Below are positions 55,058-63,982 of a DNA stretch of 64,000 nucleotides, piece by piece. Within the stretch, counting starts at the first letter, position 1, and each line of letters begins with the position of its first letter. The translations under genes were made by a program, and so were the position numbers. This DNA is from Labrenzia sp. OB1 (GTDB lineage Bacteria > Pseudomonadota > Alphaproteobacteria > Rhizobiales > Stappiaceae). The notes under the pieces are model-generated. The model was not told the origin of the DNA and ran no database searches. It saw only the letters and a list, made by a program, of their open reading frames with translations. The stretch spans positions 62,001 through 126,000 of the forward strand of contig NZ_JSEP01000011.1 in assembly GCF_001624695.1 (NCBI RefSeq), given 5' to 3'.

Positions 55058-55792
55058 TCAGAATGTTCCATCGGCGACTGCCGGAATCGTGAGTGCCGCA
55101 TCCATGTGCTCGATCAGGAGCGCGGCCTTGGCAAGCGGGATAAGAGCGTGTTCGCGCATCAGGAATTCCGCGCGCGCGCCCTGGCACTGGCGAATGGCAT
55201 CGAGCAGCCGTATGTGGTCGCGCTGGGATTCGCTCATTGCCATCAGCGCCTCCTCGCGCGGCAGGACATAGAGCATGGGCGCGGAGCGGAACGGCAGGTT
55301 CGTGGTCCGCTCAAGCGAGCGGGTCAGCGCTGCGTTGCCGGCGATCTCGGTGATTGTCGCATGAAAGGCGATGTTGATTTCAGAGAACCTCTGGAACGTC
55401 GCATGATCGCAGGCACCGGAGGCAATCAGCACCTCCAGCTCGTCAATGCAGCGAACAAGCGTGTCCTCCTGCTCCTGCGACAGGCCTTTTTCCGCCGCCA
55501 GGCGTGCGGCCATGCCTTCGAGCGTTGCGCGGACCTCGATGATCTCCCGCAAATCCTCGAGCGTGAACCGGCGAACACGAAACCCCCGGTTCGGGGCTCC
55601 CTCCACAAGCTCTTCCTGCTGAAGCGTTGCAAGAGCAAGCCGAATGGGTGTCCGCGAGACCTGAAGGAGCGAGGCCAGACCGGACTCGGTCACCCGCTCG
55701 CCCTGGGGAAGTGCGCCCTTCAGAATCAGTTCCCTCAGACGCGCCGTCACCGCCTCCGTGCTGTTGGTACCGCTAACCTCTCTGGATTGCAT
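55058..55792 (-). CDS. GntR-family regulator, FadR/FCD subfamily
   Basis: 244-aa regulator. The winged HTH covers about residues 10-75 (AVTARLRELILKGALPQGERVTESGLASLLQVSRTPIRLALATLQQEELVE), the FCD ligand domain about 85-225 (LEDLREIIEVRATLEGMAARLAAEKG, FHATITEIAGNAALTRSLER). Its start codon lies inside one of two identical 12-bp palindromes, so it is probably autoregulated and also controls the divergent TAXI-TRAP genes. The sulfatase gene starts 15 bp after its stop. Confidence 0.93.
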   Translation of the reverse strand: MQSREVSGTNSTEAVTARLRELILKGALPQGERVTESGLASLLQVSRTPIRLALATLQQEELVEGAPNRGFRVRRFTLEDLREIIEVRATLEGMAARLAAEKGLSQEQEDTLVRCIDELEVLIASGACDHATFQRFSEINIAFHATITEIAGNAALTRSLERTTNLPFRSAPMLYVLPREEALMAMSESQRDHIRLLDAIRQCQGARAEFLMREHALIPLAKAALLIEHMDAALTIPAVADGTF

Positions 55793-55797
55793 GCAAT
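55786..55797. promoter_or_regulatory. GntR operator candidate 1 (overlaps the regulator start codon)
   Basis: ATTGCATGCAAT is a perfect palindrome of the kind bound by FadR-type GntR proteins. The ATG of the GntR gene is the middle of it, so binding would block translation initiation and transcription together. Confidence 0.65.
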
Positions 55798-55859
55798 TAC
55801 TTCTCCTTCACGCCCATTATTTTCAAGTTTTGCCGAATATTGCAACCAAAAGCGTTTGA

Positions 55860-55871
55860 ATTGCATGCAAT
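55860..55871. promoter_or_regulatory. GntR operator candidate 2 (identical palindrome)
   Basis: A second exact ATTGCATGCAAT, 74 bp from the first, lies 68 bp before the TAXI receptor start. Two identical 12-bp palindromes in one divergent promoter are unlikely by chance; 74 bp is about seven helical turns, allowing looping. Confidence 0.7.
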
Positions 55872-55938
55872 CATATGTCAACGTTCCCATAGCAAGGCCT
55901 GAACCGACAAGGCCGACTGATTGTTAGGAGGAGGAAAC

Positions 55939-56961
55939 ATGATAGGAATTGCAAGACTCGCTTTATGCGCCGCAGCCGTTGTCGCGACCACCGTTTACCA
56001 GGGAAGTGCTCTGGCCCAGTCGCTCAAGGTTGAAACCGGTAACTCGGCCGGTCTTACGACCTTGGTCCCGCAGCTTCTGGCCAAGTCACTGACCGAGTCC
56101 GGCGTGTCGCTGCTGATCAACTCGGACCAGACCCTGACACGCTCTGCGATGAGCCTGGGCATCGGACGTATCGATGCGGCCGTCGTTCCGCCTCCGGCCT
56201 TCAACGCCATGCAGCGCGCCGCGGGCCCTTACCAGAAAGCCGGTGACAGCGCGAAGGAAGCCGCAGCGAACATTCGCTCGCTGTTTCCGTTCGCGGGCGG
56301 TGTTTTCCATCCTATCGTCTGGGCGGATTCCGGGATCGACTCCTGGGATGACATGAAAGGCAAACGCATCTTCATCGGCCCGCCGGCCGGTGCGGCCAAC
56401 CGGCAGATCACCGGACTGATCCGGCTGGCCGGCGGCCTTGAGGAAGACACGGATTACACCCCTATCCGGCTCGGCTGGGGCGCTGCCATACAGGCCTTTC
56501 AGGATGGACAGTTCGATGTCCTCGTCGGAGCGTTTCCGGTTGGAGCCGCCGCAGTTCAACAGCTTGGTCTGCAGCGGGAAATACGGCTGATCGGGGTGTC
56601 CGAAGAGGTGCGCAACAGCGCGGAATGGGCCAAGTACCTTAACCAGATGGGCGAACTCAACAGCTCGGTGGCTCCGGGCACCTATGACGGTCAGGTGAAC
56701 GGCGATGAAACCATCTCGATCCCTGCCTATGCGATGGTATTCGGTGTCAACAAGGGCATGGACGACGACCTGGCCTACTCCCTGACCAAGACCTACTGGG
56801 ACAGTGTCGAAGGCTACAAGAAATCGGTCGCCGTGCTGGCGCAACTTCCCACAGATGATCCTTTGGCCGGAAACAACGTCCCGCTGCATCCCGGGGCCGC
56901 GCGCTATTACGAGGAACAGGGAATTGAGTTTCCCGCCGCCATCGTTCCTCCGGCCGAATAA
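55939..56961 (+). CDS. TAXI-family TRAP transporter receptor
   Basis: 340-aa periplasmic receptor of the TAXI type. Signal peptide ends near QGSALAQ. Family features: SLKVETGNSAGLTTLVPQLLAKSL, DSWDDMKGKRIFIGPPAGAANRQITGL and RLGWGAAIQAFQDGQFDVLVGAFPVGAAAVQQL near residue 195. ATG 55939 has AGGAGGAGG upstream; the ATG at 55921 precedes that site. Paired with the fused permease 45 bp downstream and controlled from the palindrome-bearing promoter. Confidence 0.9.
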   Translation: MIGIARLALCAAAVVATTVYQGSALAQSLKVETGNSAGLTTLVPQLLAKSLTESGVSLLINSDQTLTRSAMSLGIGRIDAAVVPPPAFNAMQRAAGPYQKAGDSAKEAAANIRSLFPFAGGVFHPIVWADSGIDSWDDMKGKRIFIGPPAGAANRQITGLIRLAGGLEEDTDYTPIRLGWGAAIQAFQDGQFDVLVGAFPVGAAAVQQLGLQREIRLIGVSEEVRNSAEWAKYLNQMGELNSSVAPGTYDGQVNGDETISIPAYAMVFGVNKGMDDDLAYSLTKTYWDSVEGYKKSVAVLAQLPTDDPLAGNNVPLHPGAARYYEEQGIEFPAAIVPPAE

Positions 56962-57006
56962 CCCCTACCCTCGGAGAGGCCCGGAACAAGGGTCGAGACC
57001 TGCATA

Positions 57007-58935
57007 ATGCCGAATGACCGAACGGACCTTTCAAGCGGACGACTGGCCAGGCGTGTGGCTCTGACACTCGCTTTCTTCATGGCCCTGATCCCTCTCGGTC
57101 ACAAACTTCCCGCGTTCGGCCCGATGCCTCGCATCGGGCCGTTCGAGGCGGAACCCATGAGGGGCGGCGTGCTCGCGTTGAGCGTGCTGATCTGCGTCGT
57201 TCTTGCGTCTTTCGGGCGTCAGGGGCGCGGCCCGTTCAAGGTGTTGGGCTATCTCTTCGACACACTCCTGATCACCACGGCCGCCTGGGCCTGCTGGCGC
57301 TTTTATGTCGATGTCACTGCGATGCATCAGAGCATCGTCTTTTTCGAGCCTTGGCAGGCATGGACATCGCTTGCAGGCTGCCTTGTCATCCTGGTCATGA
57401 CGTGGCGGGTCTGGGGTGCTCCTCTGGCGCTGGTCGCCGGAGCTGCCCTCCTTTGGTTCCTTTGGGATTTCCGTGGTGATTTCGTTCAGGCGACGACCGA
57501 AAACCTCTGGATGGTGCTGGACGACGGCGTGCTCGGCAACATCATGGACATCGTTCTCAGCACAGTTTTCCCGTTCATCATCCTGGGCGCAATGCTTGAG
57601 GGATGCGGTGCGGGCGGATCGCTGATCCGCGTCTCGTTTCATACGATGCGCCGCTTCCGCGGCGGCCCTGCCCATGCCGCGATCCTGGCATCGAGCCTGT
57701 TTGGCGCTGTCTCCGGATCGGCGGTCGCCAATGTCGTGGGAACCGGTGTGATCACCATCCCAATGATCAAACGGCGGGGATTCAGCGCGAATTTCGCGGG
57801 CGGCGTGGAAGCCGCGGCGTCCACCGGTGGACAGGTCATGCCGCCGATCATGGGAGCAGCAGCACTCGTGATGGCCGATCTCGTGGGCGTCAGCTACCTG
57901 ACCGTCATCGTCGCAGCCCTGATCCCGGCGCTCACTTTTTATGGCGCATTGTTCGCATCAGTCATCTTCGAGAGCCGCAGGCTCGGGATCGAGGTCGCCG
58001 AGACGATCGAGTCCGACATGATGGTCACCGCACAGGACTGGCGCAATCTGGCGCTTGTGGCCATTCCGCTTGCCGTCGTCATCATCTCGATGATCCAGGG
58101 GGCATCGCCTTCCGGAGCAGCCCTGACCGCGCTCGCCGTTCTCATCCCGCTCAGCTTCATGAACCCGGCGGTGCGCCAGCGCCCCTTCGCGCTTGTGGAG
58201 GCTTTCGCACGCGGAGGCCTGACCTTCGCACAGCTTATGATGGCGGTCGGCGCCATCGGCATTGTCGTCGCTTCGTTGTCGTCCACCGGTCTGCCGACGA
58301 TGCTGGCTTTGCAGCTCGACGCCCTGTCCTCGCAGAGCCTCACCCTCACCCTCGTCATCGCGGCGCTCGGCTGCATCCTGCTCGGTATGGGCATGCCGAC
58401 GCTTCCGGCCTATCTGACGATCATCGTCATCAGCGGCAGCGCGATCATGGCACTTGGTCTTTCCGCACTCACGGCGCATTTCTTCGTATTCTATTTTGGC
58501 GTCGCCTCCGCGATAACGCCGCCCGTTGCAATCGCCGCCTATGCCGCTGCCGCGATCTCGGGCGGGAGCGCCATCGGCACAGGCGTATCGGCTGCCCGCA
58601 TCGGCGTGGCCATTTTCGCCATTCCCTTCATGTTCACATTCAATCCGCAGATGCTTCTGGTGAGTGCGGCGGGAGGCGATGCCGGAACGCTTGATGTACT
58701 GCTGATCATTGTGCGCAGCGGCCTGATGATCTGGATGCTGACCTCCGCGGCAAACCGCTTCGACGCGCGCCGCCTGAGCTTGCCGGAAGCGGCCCTCCGG
58801 CTGGCCGCCGCCGCCGCACTGATTTCACCCGTCGCCTATATTCACCTTTCAGCCGTCGCCGTTGCCGGCCTCGCAATTGTCTTCAACCGCCTGAACTTTG
58901 GCGCCTCTGCCGATCGCAAACAGCCGGCCCCCTGA
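57007..58935 (+). CDS. TRAP transporter fused 4TM/12TM permease
   Basis: 642-aa membrane protein combining the small and large TRAP permease parts, as is usual for TAXI systems. The N-terminal part (about 1-150) has about four hydrophobic segments; the DctM part holds GGPAHAAILASSLFGAVSGSAVANVVGTGVITIPMIKRRGF near residues 218-258, STGGQVMPPIMGAAALVMADLVG near 275-297 and MGMPTLPAYLTIIV. Together with the receptor it forms a complete transporter. The 293 bp after its stop (58936-59228) show no gene. Confidence 0.94.
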   Translation: MPNDRTDLSSGRLARRVALTLAFFMALIPLGHKLPAFGPMPRIGPFEAEPMRGGVLALSVLICVVLASFGRQGRGPFKVLGYLFDTLLITTAAWACWRFYVDVTAMHQSIVFFEPWQAWTSLAGCLVILVMTWRVWGAPLALVAGAALLWFLWDFRGDFVQATTENLWMVLDDGVLGNIMDIVLSTVFPFIILGAMLEGCGAGGSLIRVSFHTMRRFRGGPAHAAILASSLFGAVSGSAVANVVGTGVITIPMIKRRGFSANFAGGVEAAASTGGQVMPPIMGAAALVMADLVGVSYLTVIVAALIPALTFYGALFASVIFESRRLGIEVAETIESDMMVTAQDWRNLALVAIPLAVVIISMIQGASPSGAALTALAVLIPLSFMNPAVRQRPFALVEAFARGGLTFAQLMMAVGAIGIVVASLSSTGLPTMLALQLDALSSQSLTLTLVIAALGCILLGMGMPTLPAYLTIIVISGSAIMALGLSALTAHFFVFYFGVASAITPPVAIAAYAAAAISGGSAIGTGVSAARIGVAIFAIPFMFTFNPQMLLVSAAGGDAGTLDVLLIIVRSGLMIWMLTSAANRFDARRLSLPEAALRLAAAAALISPVAYIHLSAVAVAGLAIVFNRLNFGASADRKQPAP

Positions 58936-59228
58936 AAAGTGAAGCGATGCATTTCGTGACTGCCGGCAGGAACCGGCTGATATGAAAACCTGGGAAAACC
59001 AAAAGGATGTTTTCGGCAATAAGAGTCCTGATCCGTTCGCTGAGAACGGCTGTGAACCCTGACCGCTACCGGCCGGAACTGCACTACATGCGCGGACCGG
59101 GACCGGCCTGCCGGGAACAACAATTGCGTTCCGGAAACGGTGATACGGACCGGGCATGACGTGCTTTGCTCATTTCCCGCTTTTTCATGCGGAATGGTTG
59201 CAAGGCCACCCCTGCCCAATGGCGCCCC

Positions 59229-61250
59229 TCACCGCACCAGAATGTTCCGGAACTGCCACGGATCCCTGATGTCGATGTCCTCCTGGTAGAAGCCAGGGCG
59301 GCTTTCCAGAGGGGTCCAGTCGGTGTAGTAGCCCTTGATCGGACCCAGGTACGGCCGCTGGATTTCCAGGCAGCGGCGGTAGTCCATCTCGTCTGTCTCC
59401 ACGATGCCGGCTTCCGGATTCTCCAGAGCCCAGACCATGCCGGCGATGACCGCTGACGTCACCTGCAGGCCGGTGGCGTTCTGATATGGCGCGAGCTTGC
59501 GGGTTTCTTCCACCGACAATTGGGAACCGTACCAATAGGCGTTCTTCTTGTGGCCGTAGAGCAGCACGCCCAGTTCGTCGGTGCCGTCCTGGAGTTCGTT
59601 TTCTTCTAGAACATGCAGCTTGTCCTGCACCTTGCCGGCTGAGCCGAACAGTTCGTGCAACGAAAGCACCGCCACATTGGCCGGGTGATAGGCATAGTGG
59701 CAGGTCGGCCGGTAGGAAACCTTCTTGCCGTCATTCACCGTGAAATAGTCGGCGATGGAAATCGCCTCGTTATGGGTCACCAGGAAACCGTACTGGGCGC
59801 CCGGTGTCGGGCACCAGGTTCTGACGCGGGTATTGGCGCCCGGCTGCTCCAGATAAATCGCGGCCTTGCAGCCCTTCTTCTGTTGCCGGGCGTTGGCCGG
59901 TTTCCATTTCTCGTGGGTGCCCCAGCCAAGTTCGGCCGGCTGGAACCCTTCGGACAGAAACCCCTCCACCGACCAGGTGTTCCAGAATTCGCCCGCCGGT
60001 TTCGGCTCCCTGGCGCGCTGGGTGTCACGCTCGGCAATGTGGATGCCCTTGATCCCGGTCTTCTTCATCAGCTTCGCCCAGTCCTTGCGGGACTTCGGCT
60101 CCTTGAACTTCACCCCGGTTTCGGTGGCGACATCGACCAGCGCCTGCTTGACCAACCAGGACACCATTCCCGGGTTGGCGCCGCAGCAGGACATCGCCGT
60201 CGTGCCGCCCGGTTTCCTTTTCTTTTCCTTGCGCACGGTTTCGCGCAGCGCGTAGTTGGTGCGGCTGGCCGCCGACGCCTTGTCGTCGAAATAAAAGCCC
60301 GGCCACGGCTCGACCACCGTATCGATATAAAGCGCGCCGAGCTTGCGGCAGAGCTTCATCAGATCGAGCGACGACGTGTCGACGGACAGGTTGACGACAA
60401 ACCCCTGCCCCTCACCTTCGGTGAGAAGCGGCGTCAACACATCCTTGTAGTTCTCCGGCGTCAAAGCGGTTTTCTGAAACCTGTAGCCCCGGTCGGTCAC
60501 CAGCTTCGCGTTCGTGTCGACAGGGTCGATCACCGTGAAACGGCTCTTGTCGAAATCGAAATGCCGCTCGATCAGCGGCAGCGTGCCCTTGCCGATGGAA
60601 CCGAGCCCGATCATCACCACGGGTCCGCTGATCGTGCCATGGGTCTGCGAGCGCCTTGCCGGAGCAGGCTTGGCTGCCCTGGATGCAGTCTTGGAAGCTG
60701 CGGCCTTCCTCGCCGTAGCGGTTCGAGCAGCCGTCCTTTTCGCGGGGGCCCTTTTTGTTGCGGCTTGCGGAGGCGCCGTTTTGGCAGGCTGGGCTTTTCT
60801 GCCGGCAGCCCGTTTGGTCGGGGGCTTGGCGGCAGGTTTCGCAGCAGCCGGCTTTACCGCTGCGGGTTTACCGGCAGCCACGGTCGCCGGTCTAGCCGTA
60901 GCAGCTTTGCTCGCCGCCGATTTGGTCGCTCCCGACTTTGTCGTGACGGGTTTGATCGCGGCCGGTTTTGCGGCGGCGTTTTTTGCTGCAGCAGGCTTTG
61001 CAGCCGGAGCTTTCGCTGTGGCGGGCCTGGCTGCGGGTTTTCTTCCAGGGTGTTTGGCAGCCGCCGGTTTCGTGGCGCTTTTCGCGGCCGTCCCGGGTTT
61101 TGCGGACGTGTATCTGGAGGTGGCCGGTTTTGTCGCCGCGGGTTTTTCAGCCGTCTTGGCGGCCGGTTTACGCGCTGGTTTGCGGGCAGGTTTCGGGGCC
61201 GTCGTTTTCGCCGGTTGTTTCGGCGCGCCGCCGTTGGTGTCGTCGGTCAC
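59229..61250 (-). CDS. hss: Homospermidine synthase with a long Lys/Ala/Pro-rich N-terminal tail
   Basis: 673-aa protein from GTG 61250, which has GGAGAG 6 nt upstream; a TTG at 61268 lies over that site. Residues about 1-205 are low-complexity, made of Ala/Lys/Pro/Thr repeats such as KPAAKPAAK and TARPATVAAGKPAAVKPAAA, like a histone H1 C-terminus. The catalytic part (about 210-673) is homospermidine synthase of the saccharopine-dehydrogenase fold: VVMIGLGSIGKGTLPLIERHFDF binds NAD, and VDTSSLDLMKLCRKLGALYIDT, SCCGANPGMVSWLVK and PAELGWGTHEKW follow. It makes homospermidine from putrescine. The tail has no counterpart in the family I know. Confidence 0.93.
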   Translation of the reverse strand: MTDDTNGGAPKQPAKTTAPKPARKPARKPAAKTAEKPAATKPATSRYTSAKPGTAAKSATKPAAAKHPGRKPAARPATAKAPAAKPAAAKNAAAKPAAIKPVTTKSGATKSAASKAATARPATVAAGKPAAVKPAAAKPAAKPPTKRAAGRKAQPAKTAPPQAATKRAPAKRTAARTATARKAAASKTASRAAKPAPARRSQTHGTISGPVVMIGLGSIGKGTLPLIERHFDFDKSRFTVIDPVDTNAKLVTDRGYRFQKTALTPENYKDVLTPLLTEGEGQGFVVNLSVDTSSLDLMKLCRKLGALYIDTVVEPWPGFYFDDKASAASRTNYALRETVRKEKKRKPGGTTAMSCCGANPGMVSWLVKQALVDVATETGVKFKEPKSRKDWAKLMKKTGIKGIHIAERDTQRAREPKPAGEFWNTWSVEGFLSEGFQPAELGWGTHEKWKPANARQQKKGCKAAIYLEQPGANTRVRTWCPTPGAQYGFLVTHNEAISIADYFTVNDGKKVSYRPTCHYAYHPANVAVLSLHELFGSAGKVQDKLHVLEENELQDGTDELGVLLYGHKKNAYWYGSQLSVEETRKLAPYQNATGLQVTSAVIAGMVWALENPEAGIVETDEMDYRRCLEIQRPYLGPIKGYYTDWTPLESRPGFYQEDIDIRDPWQFRNILVR

Positions 61251-61479
61251 GGTGTTCTCTCCAATCAATTCCTGTTCCGCCGCCAGACACCTTAATCGCG
61301 GGTCCGGTTCGGCGGGAATATTCGCCCGGGTAAAAAGTGCACTTATTGCGCCTGACTACAGGTTTGACCGCTTTTCACCGGAATATCAAGTTTGGTGTGA
61401 TTTTCACGGAAACCATCGACTTGCGCGGATAAGCGCTTGCTGAGATTTGCGACGTGCCAGACCCGACAGATCCTCCAGT

Positions 61480-61539
61480 TGCAGTTCCGGTCTTGAGCCG
61501 GGGCCTTACAACAGATCCCGGCTCAAGGCCGGGACTGCA
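61480..61539. repeat. Long inverted repeat between the acetyltransferase and homospermidine synthase genes
   Basis: Two 23-nt arms (61480-61502 and 61517-61539) are complementary except at two positions that can form G-U pairs on the plus-strand RNA; the inner 11 bp CTTGAGCCGGG/CCCGGCTCAAG are exact. The loop is 14 nt. It sits in the 305-bp gap between two minus-strand genes of the polyamine locus; no other gene is seen in that gap. Confidence 0.7.
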
Positions 61540-61555
61540 TGGTGCTGGAAGGGTC

Positions 61556-62107
61556 TCAGGCTGCTCTCGGAATGGAAAAGCCGTTCGAAAGCGGTGCGGG
61601 AGCGACTGCCGGGTCGAGATTGCCAGCAGCAGCCAAAAGACCGTTCAATCCGCCCAGATGGCCGCGAACCATTTCGAGTCCCAGGAACCTGTCCTGATCG
61701 ACCGGTCCCGGAAGCGCAACATCATCCAGCAGCCCCGCCGCAAAGCCGAAGCGGGCATAATAGCGCAGATCGCCGACCAGGATCACCGATCCGTGGCCGT
61801 GCATGGCTGCCTGGTTGAGCGCATGGCGCATCAACCGGTCGCCAACCCTGTTGCCCCGGTACGCCGGGTCGACAGCCAGCGGACCGAGCAGCAGGCTTTG
61901 GCACCCGCTGCAGTCCGCAACGGACCAAAGGCGCACCGTGCCGACCAGCTTGCCTGAATTGTCCAGCGCTGCGAATGCGAAGACCGGCAGGCGGCCCTCG
62001 CGCAGGCGTTCCGATGTTTTGGCCAAGCGCGCCTCGCCGAAACTTAGGTCAAGCAAAGCGTCGCGGGCGCCGATGTGAACCGGCGCCTCCTCCACAATAT
62101 CGATCAT
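61556..62107 (-). CDS. GNAT family N-acetyltransferase in the polyamine locus
   Basis: 183-aa acetyltransferase. SLLLGPLAVDPAYRGNRVGDRLMRHALNQAAMHGHGSVILVGDLRYYARFGF shows the acetyl-CoA loop (YRGNRVG) and the ending YYARFGF typical of the YhbS-like group. It starts 10 bp after the decarboxylase stop, so the two are one transcript. A role in polyamine acetylation is possible from context but the YhbS group acts on varied or unknown acceptors. Confidence 0.9.
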   Translation of the reverse strand: MIDIVEEAPVHIGARDALLDLSFGEARLAKTSERLREGRLPVFAFAALDNSGKLVGTVRLWSVADCSGCQSLLLGPLAVDPAYRGNRVGDRLMRHALNQAAMHGHGSVILVGDLRYYARFGFAAGLLDDVALPGPVDQDRFLGLEMVRGHLGGLNGLLAAAGNLDPAVAPAPLSNGFSIPRAA

Positions 62108-62117
62108 GGCGACGGCC

Positions 62118-63248
62118 TCAGATGACGAAAGACGCCAGCGGCGCGAAGCCGTTGAAACCGACCGACGAATAGGTGGTGGTGTAAGCCCCGCAGGCCTCGA
62201 TCAGCACCTTGTCGCCGATCGACAGGCTGACCGGCAGTTCATAAGGCGTCTTTTCGTAAAGAACGTCGACACTGTCGCAGGTCGGCCCAGCCAGGACACA
62301 GGGCGCGGTCCGGTCGCCGTCACGCGGGGTGCGGATCGGATAGCGGATCGCCTCGTCCATGGTTTCGGCAAGACCGTGGAACTTGCCAATATCCAGATAA
62401 ACCCAGCGGATTTCGTCTTCGGCGGACTTTTTGGAGATCAGCACCACTTCTGCCTCGATCATGCCAGCGTTGCCGACCATGCCGCGGCCCGGCTCGATGA
62501 TCGTCGACGGCAGACGGTTGCCGAAGTGCTTGGTCAGCGCGTGGAAGATCGCTTCGCCGTAGCTCGGCACGCCCGGAACATCCTTCAGATAACGGGTCGG
62601 GAAGCCCCCACCCATGTTGACCATTTTCAGTTCGATGCCGCGCAGCGCCATTTCCTGAAAGACGCCTGCCGCCATCGACAGTGCGAAATCCCAGGCTTGC
62701 AGATTGGCCTGCTGGGAACCGACATGGAAGGAAACCCCGTAGGCAGTCAGCCCGAGGCGATGCGCATGCTCCAGCACGTCGGGTGCCATTGCAGGATCGC
62801 AGCCGAACTTGCGCGACAGCGGCCATTCGGCACCGGCACCGTCGCACAGCACACGGCAGAACACCCTGGAACCGGAGGCGACACGGGCGATTTTCTCGAC
62901 TTCCTCAACGCAGTCCACCGCGAACAGACGAACGCCGTGCTGGTAGGCCCGCGCGATGTCCTTTTCCTTCTTGATGGTGTTGCCGAAGGAAATGCGGTCG
63001 GCCGAAGCACCGGTGGCCAGCACCATTTCGATTTCGCCGACGGAGGCGCAATCGAACGACGAGCCGAGGCTTTCCAGGAGCGAGAGAACTTCCGGTGCCG
63101 GGTTTGCCTTGACCGCGTAATAAACGGATGTATCCGGCAGAGACTTCGCAAAGGCTTCGAAATTTTCACGGACGATGTCGAGATCGACAACAACGCACGG
63201 GCTGTCGTCTTGGCGCTGGCGCAGGAAGTCGCGGATACGGTCGCTCAT
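62118..63248 (-). CDS. Ornithine/lysine decarboxylase-like type III PLP enzyme
   Basis: 376-aa fold-type III decarboxylase, probably making putrescine from ornithine for homospermidine synthesis. PLP Lys47 lies in YYAVKANP, His175 in SFHVGSQ, the phosphate loop GGGFP near 213, EPGRGMVGNAG near 252, and the active-site Cys324-Asp325 in GPTCDSVDVL. Length and motifs match the bacterial eukaryotic-type ODC group, where ornithine versus lysine use varies. AAGGG precedes ATG 63248. Upstream lies a structured leader with a short uORF. Confidence 0.95.
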   Translation of the reverse strand: MSDRIRDFLRQRQDDSPCVVVDLDIVRENFEAFAKSLPDTSVYYAVKANPAPEVLSLLESLGSSFDCASVGEIEMVLATGASADRISFGNTIKKEKDIARAYQHGVRLFAVDCVEEVEKIARVASGSRVFCRVLCDGAGAEWPLSRKFGCDPAMAPDVLEHAHRLGLTAYGVSFHVGSQQANLQAWDFALSMAAGVFQEMALRGIELKMVNMGGGFPTRYLKDVPGVPSYGEAIFHALTKHFGNRLPSTIIEPGRGMVGNAGMIEAEVVLISKKSAEDEIRWVYLDIGKFHGLAETMDEAIRYPIRTPRDGDRTAPCVLAGPTCDSVDVLYEKTPYELPVSLSIGDKVLIEACGAYTTTYSSVGFNGFAPLASFVI

Positions 63249-63600
63249 CGGGATATCCCTTTTCTCAAATCAAGCCGCAGTCGCGCATCTGTTCCGGTGG
63301 GCGCGCTGCAGGTTCTCGTCGCAGGTGCCGCAATACGCACCGGGCCTCCCCCGGGATGGAACCGGAGGCCGGGTTGACTGCGGCGACGGTTGGGCAAGGA
63401 GGCTGCCGGTGGGCAGACACAATGCTTTCCCGCGTCGGGAATGCCGTTGATTGGATCGGGAGAACCGAGCCGCACGTCGGGCAATGATGTAACAAGTGCC
63501 TCTTCAGTGACGCCGGAGGTTGGAAACCCCGGCAGAGACCAAAAAAGCCCTCTTACGTCGTTGCTTTAAGCCGTCCGGATGATACTGCCCCGCCCCTTGG
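63249..63600 (-). ncRNA. Structured 5' leader of the ornithine decarboxylase gene (speF-like element candidate)
   Basis: Alphaproteobacterial ornithine decarboxylase genes are known to carry a conserved speF leader RNA. Here the minus-strand leader can fold strong stems: GGCCTCC/GGAGGCC (63343-63349 with 63364-63370) and TTCCCG/CGGGAA (63427-63432 with 63436-63441). A seven-codon reading frame MRDCGLI (63265-63288) ends 16 nt before the decarboxylase start. I could not match the full speF consensus by eye. The rest of 63600-63980 shows no gene I can support. Confidence 0.4.
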
Positions 63601-63982
63601 CGGATTGTCTGGCAGCGGTCCCTTAAGAAGCGTTTCTTCAACACTCCATGGACGACCACGGGCACGTGCGAATTTGGGCGAGGCGTATATGCGACGGTTT
63701 GCGGATCTATGCAAGCGGAAATTTTCGCATGGCTGCTCACCGGTTCCCGAAGGGACTTTTCCGAACGGGCCCGGCTTTCCGTTACGGCCATCTGCGCCAT
63801 TGCAGCATCGCGGTCCGTGAGGTATTGAACCTGCAGGCACCGCCCTGACACTTTTGCATAGATCAACATCCCGATACTCGCCGAACCCGGCAGGTCCCGC
63901 GTTGATCCGGCGAACACGCATTGGCCACCGGCACCGACCGGAATCGATGCATGGCGCCACCAAACACTCAAAAGGACAAGGT

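Noticed and set aside
59655..61295. 546-codon plus-strand frame across the homospermidine synthase gene
   Set aside because: Antisense shadow; the minus-strand protein matches a known enzyme along its full catalytic length.
60514..61443. Apparent hydrophobic Ala/Gly/Val-rich protein on the plus strand
   Set aside because: It is the antisense of the Lys/Ala/Pro tail of homospermidine synthase; the repeats read as Ala/Val/Leu/Gly on the other strand and mimic membrane helices.
63504..63971. 155-codon minus-strand ORF upstream of the decarboxylase leader
   Set aside because: Mixed composition without any domain, no ribosome site, and overlapping open frames in other registers; treated as non-coding.
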